Origin: Qipengyuania citrea | GTDB taxonomy: Bacteria; Pseudomonadota; Alphaproteobacteria; Sphingomonadales; Sphingomonadaceae | Direction: 5' to 3' | Length of the DNA stretch: 64,000 nucleotides | NCBI RefSeq assembly: GCF_009828015.1 | Contig: NZ_WTYG01000002.1 | Span: 763,360 to 827,359, forward strand | Shown: positions 25,122 to 34,148 of the stretch, piece by piece | How the letters are laid out: every line of letters starts with the position of its first letter | Position numbering within the stretch: the stretch's first letter is position 1 | The notes under the pieces: generated by a model | Databases searched by the model: none | What the model was told of the DNA's origin: nothing | Seen by the model: the letters and a program-made list of their open reading frames with translations, nothing else | Position numbers and translations under genes: made by a program

Positions 25122-26819
25122 TCAGAATGGCCTCCCCGTCTCCGGGTCGTCGGGGACCGGGGCCAGCGCCGCGGGATCGACCTCGCGCCAGCGCGGCTCG
25201 CGGTTGAGCCGCGCGTTGTAGAGATAGTTGAAGGTCGCCGGATCGCGCGATGGTTCGTCGAGCGCCCCGCCGCTGCGCGCGCGCACGGCCTCGCGGTCGT
25301 ATCCCATCGCTGCCAGCAGCGTCGGAGCGATCATGTAGTGGCTGGCAGCCCCGCCGGGCGTGAACGCGAGCGCCCCCGCCCCGCCCTGCAGCACCACCAG
25401 CGGCACCGCGCCTTCCTCGGGCCGCGGGTCGACCGAGCAATGCGTGGTCGTCCCGCCCTTGCCGCCTTCATGCAGGTTCTGCCCGTGATCGGCTGTATAG
25501 ATGACCAGCGCATCGGCCAGCTCGGCGCGCTCCAGCAGCCGGTCGAAAAAGGCACCGACGCTCCATTCGAGCGTGTTGCGATAGGAATTGCGGTAGCGCC
25601 GCCAGTCCGCCTGCGAACCGCCGAAGCCGGTGCGCGATCCGGTATCGGTCACATCGAGGAAGCCGCCGCGCGGCAGGATCGGCCGGTAGCGGGCATGGCT
25701 GTCGGGAAACTTGTCGTGGATCGGGAAATGCGCCCCGACCTTGTTGATCAGGATGAAGGACGCAGTGCCGTCGCCCAGCAAGTGCGCGAGCCGGTCGGCA
25801 ACGGCCATGTCGCGGTCCCGCACCGCCAGCCCGCCGAACTGGATGAAGCGGTCGATGCGCTCGCGTTCGCGCGGCGTCATCTGGTTCTGCATCGCGCCGC
25901 CGGAACGCTGGGCATCGATATAGACCGTCTCCAGCCCGGCATGCGCGGCATAGTCCCACAGCGAGGGCCCGACCGCGATGTCGCGGCGGTAGCTGTCCCG
26001 CGTCCCGGCAAAACGCAGCACGAGATTGGAACCGGCGCTGCAGTTGGTCGCCGAAGCGGCCACTCCGAAATTGGCGATCTCGACCCCGGGCCGCGCCTCC
26101 GCAAGGCCAGAACGCACCCCGCGCGGATGGTTGATATCGAGATAGTGGCCCGAGATGCTTTCATCGACGATCAGCACGATATCGCGGTACAGCGGCGCCC
26201 GGACATGTGCGATCGAGATGCCCTTGCGCGGCCCGAGATCGCCTGCCGCTCGCTCATACGCCGCCAGGACGGCATAGCTGAGCGCGGCATAGCCGCCCGG
26301 TAGCGCCTTGAGCCCGTCTCCGCCGCGCGTAAAGGCAAGCAGCGTGAACAGGACGAGCGCCGCGGGCATGGCCAGTGCCGGCGTGTTGGCGCGGGTACGC
26401 GCCCGGCGGCGCGGCGGCCACGCCACTGCGATCAGCAGGACCGCCGGTCCCGGCAGGCTGCGCCACAATGCAGCTTCGTTCTGGTCCATTGCATCCCCGG
26501 CAAACTCGGCCGCGGTGATGAGGTCGATGAACGCGCCATAGGTGAGGAATTCGAGCGAGGAGCGGGCATAGGCTTCGATTACGAAGCTGGCGGCGAACAG
26601 CAGCAGTGCGAGGCCCCCGCGCAGCAGCGCATTGGCGGTGTAGGCGGCACCGATTATGCCGCACAGCGCCGCCAAGACCAGCACGGTATAGGCAAGCGGC
26701 CCTGCGATCCCGCCGATATCGCGCAGGCGGTCGAAGAACTCGGGCAGGAACAGGATGCCGTACAAGGCCAGCAGCGCGGGCTTCGCGAACCGTCGCGGCC
26801 GCGCGCTCTCGGCAATCAC
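25122..26819 (-). CDS. Membrane sulfatase-fold protein (phosphoethanolamine-transferase-like)
   Basis: Protein of 565 aa with about five N-terminal transmembrane helices and a periplasmic sulfatase/alkaline-phosphatase-fold domain from about residue 205. Metal and active-site segments are IVLIVDESISGHYL, GVAASATNCSAGSN (expected nucleophile Thr/Ser), INKVGAHFPIHDKFP and VIYTADHGQNLHEGGKG. This resembles lipid A or glycan phosphoethanolamine transferases, but the nucleophile region SATNCS differs from the EptA-type CGTxTAxSVPC, so the donor and acceptor are uncertain. The start overlaps the SLC13 stop by 4 bp (26816-26819), so they form an operon. Confidence 0.82.
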   Translation of the reverse strand: MIAESARPRRFAKPALLALYGILFLPEFFDRLRDIGGIAGPLAYTVLVLAALCGIIGAAYTANALLRGGLALLLFAASFVIEAYARSSLEFLTYGAFIDLITAAEFAGDAMDQNEAALWRSLPGPAVLLIAVAWPPRRRARTRANTPALAMPAALVLFTLLAFTRGGDGLKALPGGYAALSYAVLAAYERAAGDLGPRKGISIAHVRAPLYRDIVLIVDESISGHYLDINHPRGVRSGLAEARPGVEIANFGVAASATNCSAGSNLVLRFAGTRDSYRRDIAVGPSLWDYAAHAGLETVYIDAQRSGGAMQNQMTPRERERIDRFIQFGGLAVRDRDMAVADRLAHLLGDGTASFILINKVGAHFPIHDKFPDSHARYRPILPRGGFLDVTDTGSRTGFGGSQADWRRYRNSYRNTLEWSVGAFFDRLLERAELADALVIYTADHGQNLHEGGKGGTTTHCSVDPRPEEGAVPLVVLQGGAGALAFTPGGAASHYMIAPTLLAAMGYDREAVRARSGGALDEPSRDPATFNYLYNARLNREPRWREVDPAALAPVPDDPETGRPF

Positions 26820-28615
26820 AATTGATAGGTGACGGCCAGGCCGACCGACAGCAACGTGACCATGATCAGGACCAGCGGCACCCCGGTGCGGACATAGTCC
26901 TTAAACTCATACGACCCTTCCGCCATGATCAGCATGTTGGTCTGGTAGGCGATCGGGGTCGCGTAACACAGGTTGCAGCCGAACAGCACCGCCAGCACCA
27001 GCGGCTCGGGCGGGAGATCCAGCTTTGCGGCAATGGCAAAGGCGATTGGCGTGCCCACCGTTGCCGCGGTCGCATTCGAGGCGAAATTGGTGAGGAAGGT
27101 CATTGTCAGCATGATCGCGGCCAGCGCCGCGGGCGCGGACAGGTATTCCAGCCCGAAGGCCATTACCCCGCCGATCCAGTCGGCGGCCCCGCTGTCGAGG
27201 ATGACCCGGCCCAGCGCGATGCTGGCGGCGACCAGCACGATAACGCTGCCCGACAACCCCCGCCCGACGCGGTCGAACCGCACGCAGCCGGTCACGAACA
27301 TCAGGATCGCCCCGGCCAGCGACGCGATGGCGATCGGCACCAGCCCGACCGAAGCGAAGGCGATCGAACCGCCCATGATCGCCGCCGCCAGCGTCGCTTT
27401 CGACCGGCGGGGCAATTCGCGGACCCCCTCGAGCTGCAGCAGGCTGTCCGAGCGGGCAAAGTGCTGCATGTCATCGGGCAGGCCCATCACCAACAGCACG
27501 TCGCCTTCGGCAAAGCGCATGTCGCCGACTTCGGAAAACTGTTCTTTCTCGCCCACCAGGCGCGCGGGACGGTGGGTCCCGATCACCGCCACGCCGAACA
27601 GGTCGGCGATCCCCGAGCTTGGCAGCGTCCGCCCGATTAGCCGCGAATCCGCAGTGACGATCATCTCGCCGACCGCGATGTCGGTGCGCGTCTCGCTCGA
27701 GCGGCGGCGGATGCGGTCGATCACCCAGCTGGGCGCCGCATCGCCGCGCAGCGTAGCCATCGCCTCCTCGATCGCTTCATGCGTCCCCGTCATCCGCAGC
27801 CGGTGCTGCGGGCGCAGCAGGCCGACCGGAACGTCGTGGAACTCGATCCCGGCCGGCAGGCGCGACTGCAGTTCCGACAGCTGGCGCCCGTTGAGGATCG
27901 AATCCTCGGTCACGCGCAGGCGGGTTTCGAACAGGCGCTGGGCATGGACCGTCTCGATCCGGTTGTCGCCCAGCATGCGCGGCATGACGATCCATACGAA
28001 GGGCAGCGCCACCAGCGAGGCGATCAGCACGATCGGAGTGAAGTGGAAGACGCCCATTTCGGGCATCCCCAAATCGACCGCGATCGACACGACGAGGATA
28101 TTGGTGGACGTGCCGATGGTGGTGGCCATGCCGCCCATCAGCGATGCCGCATTGAGCGGGATCAGCGTTTTCGACGCCGCCATCGCGCCGCGCATCGCCA
28201 GCTGGACGAAGATCGGCATGAGCAGCACCAGCACCGGCGTGTTGTTGACCCCCATCGACAGCAGGAAGGTCACCACCAGCGAGAACAGCAGGCCCAGCTG
28301 GAGGTTGATCTTGAACAACCGCTCGAGGAAACGCGCCGCGGGATCGAGCGCGCCGGTGACCACCAGCCCGCGCCCCATGATCATCAGCGCGCAAATGGTG
28401 ATCAGAGCGTAATGGCCGAAACCCGAAAATGCGAGGCTCAAGCCGTCGATCGGCTGCGTGTCGTCGAGCGGGAAGAAATACAGCCCCACCGCGATGACGG
28501 CGATCGTCATCAGCGAGATGATCTCCACCGACATGCGCCCGCGCGCAAAGGCAATGAACATGGCGATGGTGATGCCCATCGCCGCTATTGCATGGTAGGA
28601 AGGGACCCCGATCAT
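26816..28615 (-). CDS. SLC13-family permease with TrkA-C domain
   Basis: Inner-membrane transporter of 599 aa of the divalent anion:Na+ symporter type (CitT/SLC13). Two halves of about five to six helices each carry the SNT-type hairpin motifs NNTPVLVLLMP and TTIGTSTNILV in the first half and NFASNATAATVGTP in the second. A cytoplasmic RCK/TrkA-C domain (about residues 215-385, with LPSSGIADLFGVAVIGTHR) sits between them, a common arrangement in bacterial SLC13 proteins. Likely substrates are dicarboxylates or sulfate; not resolvable here. It is coupled to the downstream sulfatase-fold gene by a 4-bp overlap, which makes sulfate an option, though only by association. Confidence 0.88.
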   Translation of the reverse strand: MIGVPSYHAIAAMGITIAMFIAFARGRMSVEIISLMTIAVIAVGLYFFPLDDTQPIDGLSLAFSGFGHYALITICALMIMGRGLVVTGALDPAARFLERLFKINLQLGLLFSLVVTFLLSMGVNNTPVLVLLMPIFVQLAMRGAMAASKTLIPLNAASLMGGMATTIGTSTNILVVSIAVDLGMPEMGVFHFTPIVLIASLVALPFVWIVMPRMLGDNRIETVHAQRLFETRLRVTEDSILNGRQLSELQSRLPAGIEFHDVPVGLLRPQHRLRMTGTHEAIEEAMATLRGDAAPSWVIDRIRRRSSETRTDIAVGEMIVTADSRLIGRTLPSSGIADLFGVAVIGTHRPARLVGEKEQFSEVGDMRFAEGDVLLVMGLPDDMQHFARSDSLLQLEGVRELPRRSKATLAAAIMGGSIAFASVGLVPIAIASLAGAILMFVTGCVRFDRVGRGLSGSVIVLVAASIALGRVILDSGAADWIGGVMAFGLEYLSAPAALAAIMLTMTFLTNFASNATAATVGTPIAFAIAAKLDLPPEPLVLAVLFGCNLCYATPIAYQTNMLIMAEGSYEFKDYVRTGVPLVLIMVTLLSVGLAVTYQL

Positions 28616-28663
28616 TCAGGCACGGGAATCCCAAACTCCGTCTGGATGTGCAAGCATTTAGTT

Positions 28664-28747
28664 TGGTACCCCTGGCCGGACTCGAACCGGCACTTCAAAG
28701 AAACTCGATTTTGAGTCGAGCGCGTCTACCAATTCCGCCACAGGGGC
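28664..28747 (-). tRNA. tRNA-Leu (anticodon CAA)
   Basis: 84 nt including the encoded CCA. The acceptor stem GCCCCTG pairs with CAGGGGT, the D loop has TTGGTAGACGC, the anticodon loop CTCAAAA sits on CTCGA/TCGAG, a class II variable arm is present, and the T arm has GGTTCGAGTCC. The anticodon CAA reads UUG. Confidence 0.97.
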
Positions 28748-28789
28748 ACTGGGTCGGGAGCGCGGGGTTAGCCGCGCCCTCGGCCGGCA

Positions 28790-29611
28790 TCAAGCCTTCA
28801 GCGCATTCGCCAGCAATTTGTGCAGCTTCGAATGCAGCGCATCATTGGCGGCAAGGATCTGCTTGGCATGGATCGGCTGCGAACGGCCGCGGAAATCGGA
28901 CACGAAGCCGCCGGCCTCGCGCACAATCAGGCAGCCCGCCGCGGTATCCCAGTCGTTGAGGTCGCTTTCCCAGAAGCCGTCGAACCGGCCCGCGGCCAGC
29001 CATGCGAGGTCGAGCGAGGCCGCGCCGAACCGGCGGATGCCCGCGACCTGCGGCCCGATGGCAGCGAAGATCTTGGTCCAGTCACCGAAATCGCCATGCC
29101 CCTGGAAGGGAATGCCGGTGGCGATCAGCGAGTCAGCCAGATTGCGCCGCGCCGAGACCCGCAGGCGGCCGTCGTGCAGCCATGCGCCGCGCGTTTTCTC
29201 GGCCCAGAAGGTCTCGTCGGTCACCGGGTTGTAGATCACTCCGGCAGTGACATCGCCCCAGCCGCCGCCGCCGAGCTTGGGTTCCTGCACTGCGATGCTG
29301 ATCGCGAAATGGGGGATGCCGTGGAGGAAGTTGCTGGTCCCGTCGAGCGGGTCGACGATCCAGCGGGGCTTGTTCTCGTCGCCTTCGATGACGCCCGCTT
29401 CTTCCATCACGAAGCCCCAGTCGGGGCGCGCGGCGAGCAGTTCGTCGTAGAGGGTGCGTTCGGCGATGCGGTCGGCCTTGGAGACGAAGTCCGCCGGGCC
29501 CTTGCGGCTCACCTGGAGGTGCTCGACTTCGCCGAAGTCGCGGCGCAGGCGGCCACCCGCCTTGCGCGCGGCTTTCTCCATTACGCGGATGACACCCGAT
29601 AGAACGGCCAT
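28790..29611 (-). CDS. Inositol monophosphatase family protein
   Basis: Mg-dependent phosphatase of 273 aa in the SuhB/CysQ-like family. Metal-binding motifs are VMEEAGV, WIVDPLDGTSNFLHG and NDWDTAAGCLIVREAGG. The substrate may be inositol phosphate, PAP or a related phosphate monoester and cannot be told apart here. The ATG at 29611 follows an AAGAGAG site; the longer open frame belongs to the upstream gene. It is third in the efp operon, 10 bp after the unknown 116-aa gene. Confidence 0.93.
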   Translation of the reverse strand: MAVLSGVIRVMEKAARKAGGRLRRDFGEVEHLQVSRKGPADFVSKADRIAERTLYDELLAARPDWGFVMEEAGVIEGDENKPRWIVDPLDGTSNFLHGIPHFAISIAVQEPKLGGGGWGDVTAGVIYNPVTDETFWAEKTRGAWLHDGRLRVSARRNLADSLIATGIPFQGHGDFGDWTKIFAAIGPQVAGIRRFGAASLDLAWLAAGRFDGFWESDLNDWDTAAGCLIVREAGGFVSDFRGRSQPIHAKQILAANDALHSKLHKLLANALKA

Positions 29612-29621
29612 GGAAACTCTC

Positions 29622-29972
29622 TTATTCGGTAAGGACGCGGATCGAACGCGCCTGGAGGTGGATCGTGCCCCATTCGCAGGCCATGTCGAACTTCGTGCCT
29701 TCGATGTTGAAGGACTGGATCGCGAAGCGGCGCTGGGTCTGGTCGGGATGCTCGGCGCGCTCGAGGCCAAGCTTCGAGATCCCGGCGAATTTGAGCAGGC
29801 CCGGATGGAAGCAGCAGTCGTCGCCCGCGCCCGGCGTTTCGTAATCGGGGTGCGCGGGCTCGAGGCAGAAGTCCATCTCCAGCGTCAGTTCGTCATCGTT
29901 GATGATCACCGCGCGCAAGACGCTGCGCGTGACATCGATGTTCTCGAACCGGCTGGCGATGGACTTGCCCAT
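29622..29972 (-). CDS. Conserved-looking hypothetical protein between efp and the IMPase gene
   Basis: Protein of 116 aa starting MGKSIASRFENIDVTRS, with an acidic middle section and two cysteines (DDCCFHPG) near residue 53. No signal peptide, membrane segment or family that I recognise. The start ATG lies 4 bp after the efp stop and the stop lies 10 bp before the IMPase start, so it is an authentic operon member. Function unknown. Confidence 0.75.
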   Translation of the reverse strand: MGKSIASRFENIDVTRSVLRAVIINDDELTLEMDFCLEPAHPDYETPGAGDDCCFHPGLLKFAGISKLGLERAEHPDQTQRRFAIQSFNIEGTKFDMACEWGTIHLQARSIRVLTE

Positions 29973-29976
29973 GCGG

Positions 29977-30540
29977 TTAGCTGGCCTTGCCGACGTAGCT
30001 CTGTTCGTAGACGTCGACCACGATCCGCGTGCCGCTTTCGATATGCGGCGGGACCATGATGCGCACGCCGTTGTCGAGCACGGCGGGCTTGTAGCTGGAG
30101 GAGGCGGTCTGCCCCTTCACGACGGCATCGGCCTCTACGATTTCGGCTTCGATCTGCGCGGGCAGTTCGACCGAGATGGGCTTTTCTTCCCACAGTTCGA
30201 GCTTCACCTGCATGCCGTCCTGGAGGAACGGCCGCGCGTCGCCCAGCAGGTCGCTGGGCAGCGTGATCTGTTCGTAATTCGTCTGGTCCATGAAGACGAG
30301 CATGTCGCCATCTTCGTAAAGGAACTGATACTCGGCCGTGTCCAGCCGGACCTTCTCGACCGTATCGGCGCTGCGGAAGCGCACGTTGGTCTTGCGGCCA
30401 TCCTGCAGGTTCTTCATCTCGACCTGCATGTAGGCGCCGCCCTTGCCGGGCTGGGTATGCTGGATCTTGGCGACCTTCCAGATACCTTTTTCGTATTCGA
30501 TGATGTTGCCCGGACGGATGTCCACGCCGCTGATCTTCAT
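29977..30540 (-). CDS. efp: Elongation factor P
   Basis: Translation factor of 187 aa that rescues ribosomes stalled at polyproline. The three beta-barrel domains are intact: the KOW-like N domain with the modified-loop sequence QPGKGGAY (Lys33 at the tip, the site of beta-lysylation in EpmA-type systems), then the OB domains with [19 protein letters not shown] and the C-terminal [20 protein letters not shown]. The ATG at 30540 gives the family's standard [12 protein letters not shown] start. First of a three-gene operon. Confidence 0.97.
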   Translation of the reverse strand: MKISGVDIRPGNIIEYEKGIWKVAKIQHTQPGKGGAYMQVEMKNLQDGRKTNVRFRSADTVEKVRLDTAEYQFLYEDGDMLVFMDQTNYEQITLPSDLLGDARPFLQDGMQVKLELWEEKPISVELPAQIEAEIVEADAVVKGQTASSSYKPAVLDNGVRIMVPPHIESGTRIVVDVYEQSYVGKAS

Positions 30541-30681
30541 GGGGAAGCTACCTTCGACTTGTAAAAGAGCGGATCGCCTATCGAGCGATCGTGTGCCGCG
30601 CGCCTTAGCCGAGCATGGCCGCGCGGGCAAGCGAGTGGAAAAACGCGCAGCCAATCCCTATATCGCGGGCGGACGGTTACC

Positions 30682-31050
30682 ATGAGACGATTTTTCACCC
30701 CTGCCCTGTTCGCCGCGCTGGCCGGCTTCGCGCTCACCCCTGCCGCGGCGCAGGGGCGGTTGTTGCTGCTCGACCAGGGCGCCTATGTCTGCGCACTTCC
30801 GGGCGATGCGACGGGGGCTGCCTGGATCGAACAGGAAGGCCGCGATTTTTCCATCACCGGCGGGTCGAGCTATCGCACGCCGCGCGGCAGCGGGACCTAT
30901 CTGATGGAAGGCAAGACGGTCACCTTCACCCGCGGACCGATGCGCGGGATGAAGATGATGCGGCTGGGATCGGGCCTGCTCCAGCAGATCGAGCCCGGTG
31001 GCAAGCTGGGCCGCCTGCGCTGCCACCGCACCGGGCCGGTGCGGGACTGA
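30682..31050 (+). CDS. Small secreted protein of unknown function
   Basis: Protein of 122 aa with a clear signal peptide (MRRFFTPALFAALAGFALTP, cleavage after AAAQ near residue 24). The mature part has two cysteines (VCALPG and RLRCHR) that could form a disulfide, and a beta-rich pattern. No named family recognised. It is divergent from efp with 141 bp between. Its stop abuts the stop of the convergent M23 gene with no gap. Confidence 0.72.
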   Translation: MRRFFTPALFAALAGFALTPAAAQGRLLLLDQGAYVCALPGDATGAAWIEQEGRDFSITGGSSYRTPRGSGTYLMEGKTVTFTRGPMRGMKMMRLGSGLLQQIEPGGKLGRLRCHRTGPVRD

Positions 31051-31743
31051 TCACTGCCCCGTCAGCAGCGGGTAAGGATTGACCGCATTGGCGGGCTCCC
31101 ACCATTCGGCATCCGCGGTGGTCTGAAGGATCGCGAAATGCAGGTGCGGCGCATCCTGCGAGGCATTGCCCGAACTGCCCACCGTGCCCAGCCGCTGCCC
31201 GCGGCGCACGCGCTGGCCTTCCTGCAGTCCTTCGGCATAGGCGTCGAGATGGGCGTAGTAATAGATTGTCAAACCGTCGGTCGAACGGATGTAGATGGTG
31301 TTGCCGCCGACATCCGAGCGGTACAGCTTCTCAACCGTTCCCGGCGCGGCCGAACGCACGCTGGTGCCCTTGGGCGCCATGATATCGATCGCCTCGTGCA
31401 GGCGTGAACCGCTGCTGCGCGAATCGCTGTAGGTATCGCTGAGGTCGCTGGCGCGGATGTTCTTCACCGGGACCAGCAACTGGCGCGACTGTTCGCTGCT
31501 GGGCGCGACCGGCGCATCGAGATCGAGCGGTTCGCCGGTGGGCGTTCCGGTGTTTGCCGTGTCTTCCCCGTCATCCGCTGCCTGTTCGGGCTGCGGGCTC
31601 GGCGCAGCCTCCGCCGGACGCGTGGCGTTGCGCTGGCTGACGCTGGTTGCGTTTTCGATCAGGCTGCCCCCCGCCACGATCCAGATCGCGCTGGTAATGG
31701 TAGCGGTGATGACGATGGTGAGGATGCGGTCGACGAGGTTCAT
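31051..31743 (-). CDS. M23 (LytM) peptidoglycan endopeptidase
   Basis: Envelope protein of 230 aa with an N-terminal membrane anchor (residues 8-28), an acidic/proline-rich linker and a C-terminal LytM zinc-peptidase domain. The zinc motifs are complete: SRLHEAIDIMAP (H...D) and APHLHFAIL (HxH). It cleaves peptide cross-links or activates amidases. ATG 31743 is chosen; a GTG two codons earlier is in frame. It lies 17 bp after the L,D-transpeptidase gene, so the two cell-wall genes form an operon. Confidence 0.9.
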   Translation of the reverse strand: MNLVDRILTIVITATITSAIWIVAGGSLIENATSVSQRNATRPAEAAPSPQPEQAADDGEDTANTGTPTGEPLDLDAPVAPSSEQSRQLLVPVKNIRASDLSDTYSDSRSSGSRLHEAIDIMAPKGTSVRSAAPGTVEKLYRSDVGGNTIYIRSTDGLTIYYYAHLDAYAEGLQEGQRVRRGQRLGTVGSSGNASQDAPHLHFAILQTTADAEWWEPANAVNPYPLLTGQ

Positions 31744-31760
31744 GCGCACAGCCTACCCGT

Positions 31761-32984
31761 TCAGGCCTCGAAAAGCACCCGCGTCGATTGCGAGACCATT
31801 CCGGCCAGCCGCGCGGCATCCCAATTGGTCAGCCGGACACAGCCGCTCGACTGCGCGCGGCCGATGGTTTCGGGGTGGGGCGTGCCGTGGATCCCGTAAT
31901 GTTCCTTGCTCAGGTCGATCCACACGACGCCCACTGGCGAGTTGGGCCCCGCGGCAAGCGTATAGGTTTCGCCGTCACCATTGCCGAGCACTTCGGGATC
32001 GTAGCTGTAGGGCGGGTTGTAGGCTTCACCGACGATATCCCATTCGCCCAGCGGAAGCGGGAACTCGCTCGATCCCGAGCTGACGGTGAACAGCGCAACT
32101 AGCTTGTCCCCGCTATAGGCCTTGAGCGTCTTGCCCGCCTTGCTGACGACGATCCGGTCGACCGCGGTCTGTTCGGTGCCGACGCCGAGCGAGGCGAGCG
32201 TGCGCTGCCAGTCAGCATCGGCGATCGCCCCCGGAGCGATCCGGTCCGCGCCGATATTGGGTACGCGCAATTGCTGCCCGGCCATGAAATAGCCGCCACC
32301 GGCCTGCCCGTCCGCGGCCTGCGCATTGGCGCCATCGTAGGGGCCGGCGTCGGCGGATGCGCTGCTGCCCGCCGGTCGTCCGCCCGGGTTCAGTTCGCGC
32401 AGCACCTCGACGGTGGTGTGAAACCGTTCGGCCAGCCGTTCATCGAGCGATTTGTAGCCCAATCGGTCGAGCTTCGCCTTGCCGGCCACGCTGTCGGGCA
32501 TGTCGGTGTATTCGGCTTCGGCCCAGCTGTCGGGTACCGTCACCACGCGGGTGGCGGGGATCCGCTCCCATTCGGCCAACGCGGTCTTGGTTGGCTGGTC
32601 CAGTCTGCCCGTCACCTCGAGATCGTTGGCCTCCTGGAAACCGCGCAGCGCGTTTTCGGTGCTCATGCCCATCTTGCCGTCGATCACGCCGGGGCCGAAG
32701 CCGATACGGTCGAGCACGACCTGCGCCTGCATGACCGGCCGTTCGGTCGAATCGGGAATGTCGTTCGCCGCGTCGCTGTCCGGCGTCGCGCCATCAGCCA
32801 TGTAGCTCGCATCGTCCGACGCCATGGTGTCGGCCAGATTGTCGCTGCCGCGCGTTTCGTAGCCATGCTCGCTGCCGCTCGCAGCGGCGGTCTCGGTCGC
32901 GGCTTCGGGCGAAGCATCGGGTTCCTGCCCGCCGCAAGCGACCAGCGCGAGCGAGGACACGGTGGCGAGGATGAAATTGCGCAT
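31761..32984 (-). CDS. L,D-transpeptidase (YkuD) lipoprotein with peptidoglycan-binding domain
   Basis: Protein of 407 aa. The N terminus is a lipoprotein signal (SSLALVAC, acylated Cys17). A peptidoglycan-binding repeat (VLDRIGFGPGVIDGKMG, around residue 90) is followed by a LysM-like or linker region. The C-terminal YkuD domain has the catalytic signature HGTPHPETIGRAQSSGCVRL with the active Cys. It forms 3-3 cross-links or attaches proteins to peptidoglycan. Operon head for the M23 endopeptidase. Confidence 0.92.
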   Translation of the reverse strand: MRNFILATVSSLALVACGGQEPDASPEAATETAAASGSEHGYETRGSDNLADTMASDDASYMADGATPDSDAANDIPDSTERPVMQAQVVLDRIGFGPGVIDGKMGMSTENALRGFQEANDLEVTGRLDQPTKTALAEWERIPATRVVTVPDSWAEAEYTDMPDSVAGKAKLDRLGYKSLDERLAERFHTTVEVLRELNPGGRPAGSSASADAGPYDGANAQAADGQAGGGYFMAGQQLRVPNIGADRIAPGAIADADWQRTLASLGVGTEQTAVDRIVVSKAGKTLKAYSGDKLVALFTVSSGSSEFPLPLGEWDIVGEAYNPPYSYDPEVLGNGDGETYTLAAGPNSPVGVVWIDLSKEHYGIHGTPHPETIGRAQSSGCVRLTNWDAARLAGMVSQSTRVLFEA

Positions 32985-33034
32985 GGGGAGAGCTCCTGAA
33001 ATCAGGGCTTTACCGCCCTTTCAGGATAGCCAAC

Positions 33035-33673
33035 TCACGCCGCCCCGTTTTGCTCCGCGCCGATCCGCTGGGCGAAGGCCTTAACCGCCGCGACTTCGTC
33101 GCCGTTCCAGACCGCGCCGGACACGGCCAGGAAGTCCGCACCCGCCGCCAGGATCGGCGCGCAATTGGCAGGCGTGATCCCGCCGATTGCCACGCAGGGG
33201 ATTTCGAACACCGTGCTCCACCATTCGAGGATCTCCGGCTCGGGCCGGTGCTCGCTCGCCTTGGTGGTGCTGTCGAAGAAGGCGCCGAACGCCACGTAAT
33301 CGGCCCCGCCCTCGCCCGCTTCCATCGCGAGATGGCGCGAGGCATGGCAGGTCACCCCGATCTGCGCTTCGCGGCCAAGTTCCTCGCGCGCATCTCGGAC
33401 ATCGCCATCGCCCTGCCCCAGATGCACGCCATCGGCGCCGAGCCGCTTGGCCAGCGCGACATCGTCATTGACGATGAAGGCCACGTCGCGGGCCGCGCAG
33501 ATCGCCTGCAGCGGTTCGGCCAGCCGCGCAGCTTCGTGCTGGTCGATATCCTTGACGCGGAACTGGAAGGCGGTGGCCAGCCCGGGGCCGGCATCCAGCG
33601 CGCGCTCGAGACGTTGGGGAAAGTCGCCCGTCACATCGAGCGGAGAGATGAGGTACAATTGGCAATCGGTCAT
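33035..33673 (-). CDS. thiE: Thiamine phosphate synthase
   Basis: TIM-barrel enzyme of 212 aa that joins HMP-pyrophosphate and thiazole phosphate to thiamine phosphate. Family segments: FQFRVKD, VAFIVNDDVALAKRLGADGV then HLGQGD, VTCHASRHLAMEAGEGGADYV (in parts), and CVAIGGITPANCAPILAAGADFLAV (in parts). The ATG at 33673 gives the standard CQLYLISP start. It stands alone, about 50 bp from the L,D-transpeptidase gene, which is upstream-oriented to the next unit. Confidence 0.92.
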   Translation of the reverse strand: MTDCQLYLISPLDVTGDFPQRLERALDAGPGLATAFQFRVKDIDQHEAARLAEPLQAICAARDVAFIVNDDVALAKRLGADGVHLGQGDGDVRDAREELGREAQIGVTCHASRHLAMEAGEGGADYVAFGAFFDSTTKASEHRPEPEILEWWSTVFEIPCVAIGGITPANCAPILAAGADFLAVSGAVWNGDEVAAVKAFAQRIGAEQNGAA

Positions 33674-33752
33674 GGCTGGCGCCCATAAGACCATTGCCGC
33701 GCCGCGTCACCTGTTCAGCGATACGAAAGCAGCCGGCGCCTCTACCGCAGGC

Positions 33753-34145
33753 ATGAAAGCCTATCTCGCCGCCGCCCTGATCGCCCCGCTGACCGCCGCC
33801 TGCGCCATCATTCCCGATACGCCCCGCGGCAATGGCGATGCCGCCAGCCAGGGCAGCGCGGTCGCCATCGGCAGCCCGGTGTGGGCGGGCGATGCGATCC
33901 TGACGCCGCTGGCGATCATCGAGGACACGCGCTGCCCGGCGGACGTGCAGTGCTTCCACGGGGGCGAACTGACCGTGTCGACGCGCATCGCGGCGACACA
34001 CTGGACGCAGACCGCCCCATTGACGCTGGGCGATCCCTACGAAGTGATGGGCCGCACCTATGTGCTGGCCACTGCTGCTCCGTTGCCAACGGCCGGCGGA
34101 GACATCCCCGCCGGCGATTATCGGTTCGTCTTCGAACGCCAGTAG
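33753..34145 (+). CDS. Small lipoprotein of unknown function
   Basis: Protein of 130 aa with a lipoprotein signal (MKAYLAAALIAPLTAAC, lipobox TAAC, Cys17). The mature part is short and beta-rich with a second cysteine pair (TRCPADVQCFHGGEL). No named family recognised. The open frame begins much earlier (33447) but that part is antisense to thiE. The stop is 3 bp from the convergent aldolase stop. Confidence 0.7.
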   Translation: MKAYLAAALIAPLTAACAIIPDTPRGNGDAASQGSAVAIGSPVWAGDAILTPLAIIEDTRCPADVQCFHGGELTVSTRIAATHWTQTAPLTLGDPYEVMGRTYVLATAAPLPTAGGDIPAGDYRFVFERQ

Positions 34146-34148
34146 CGT

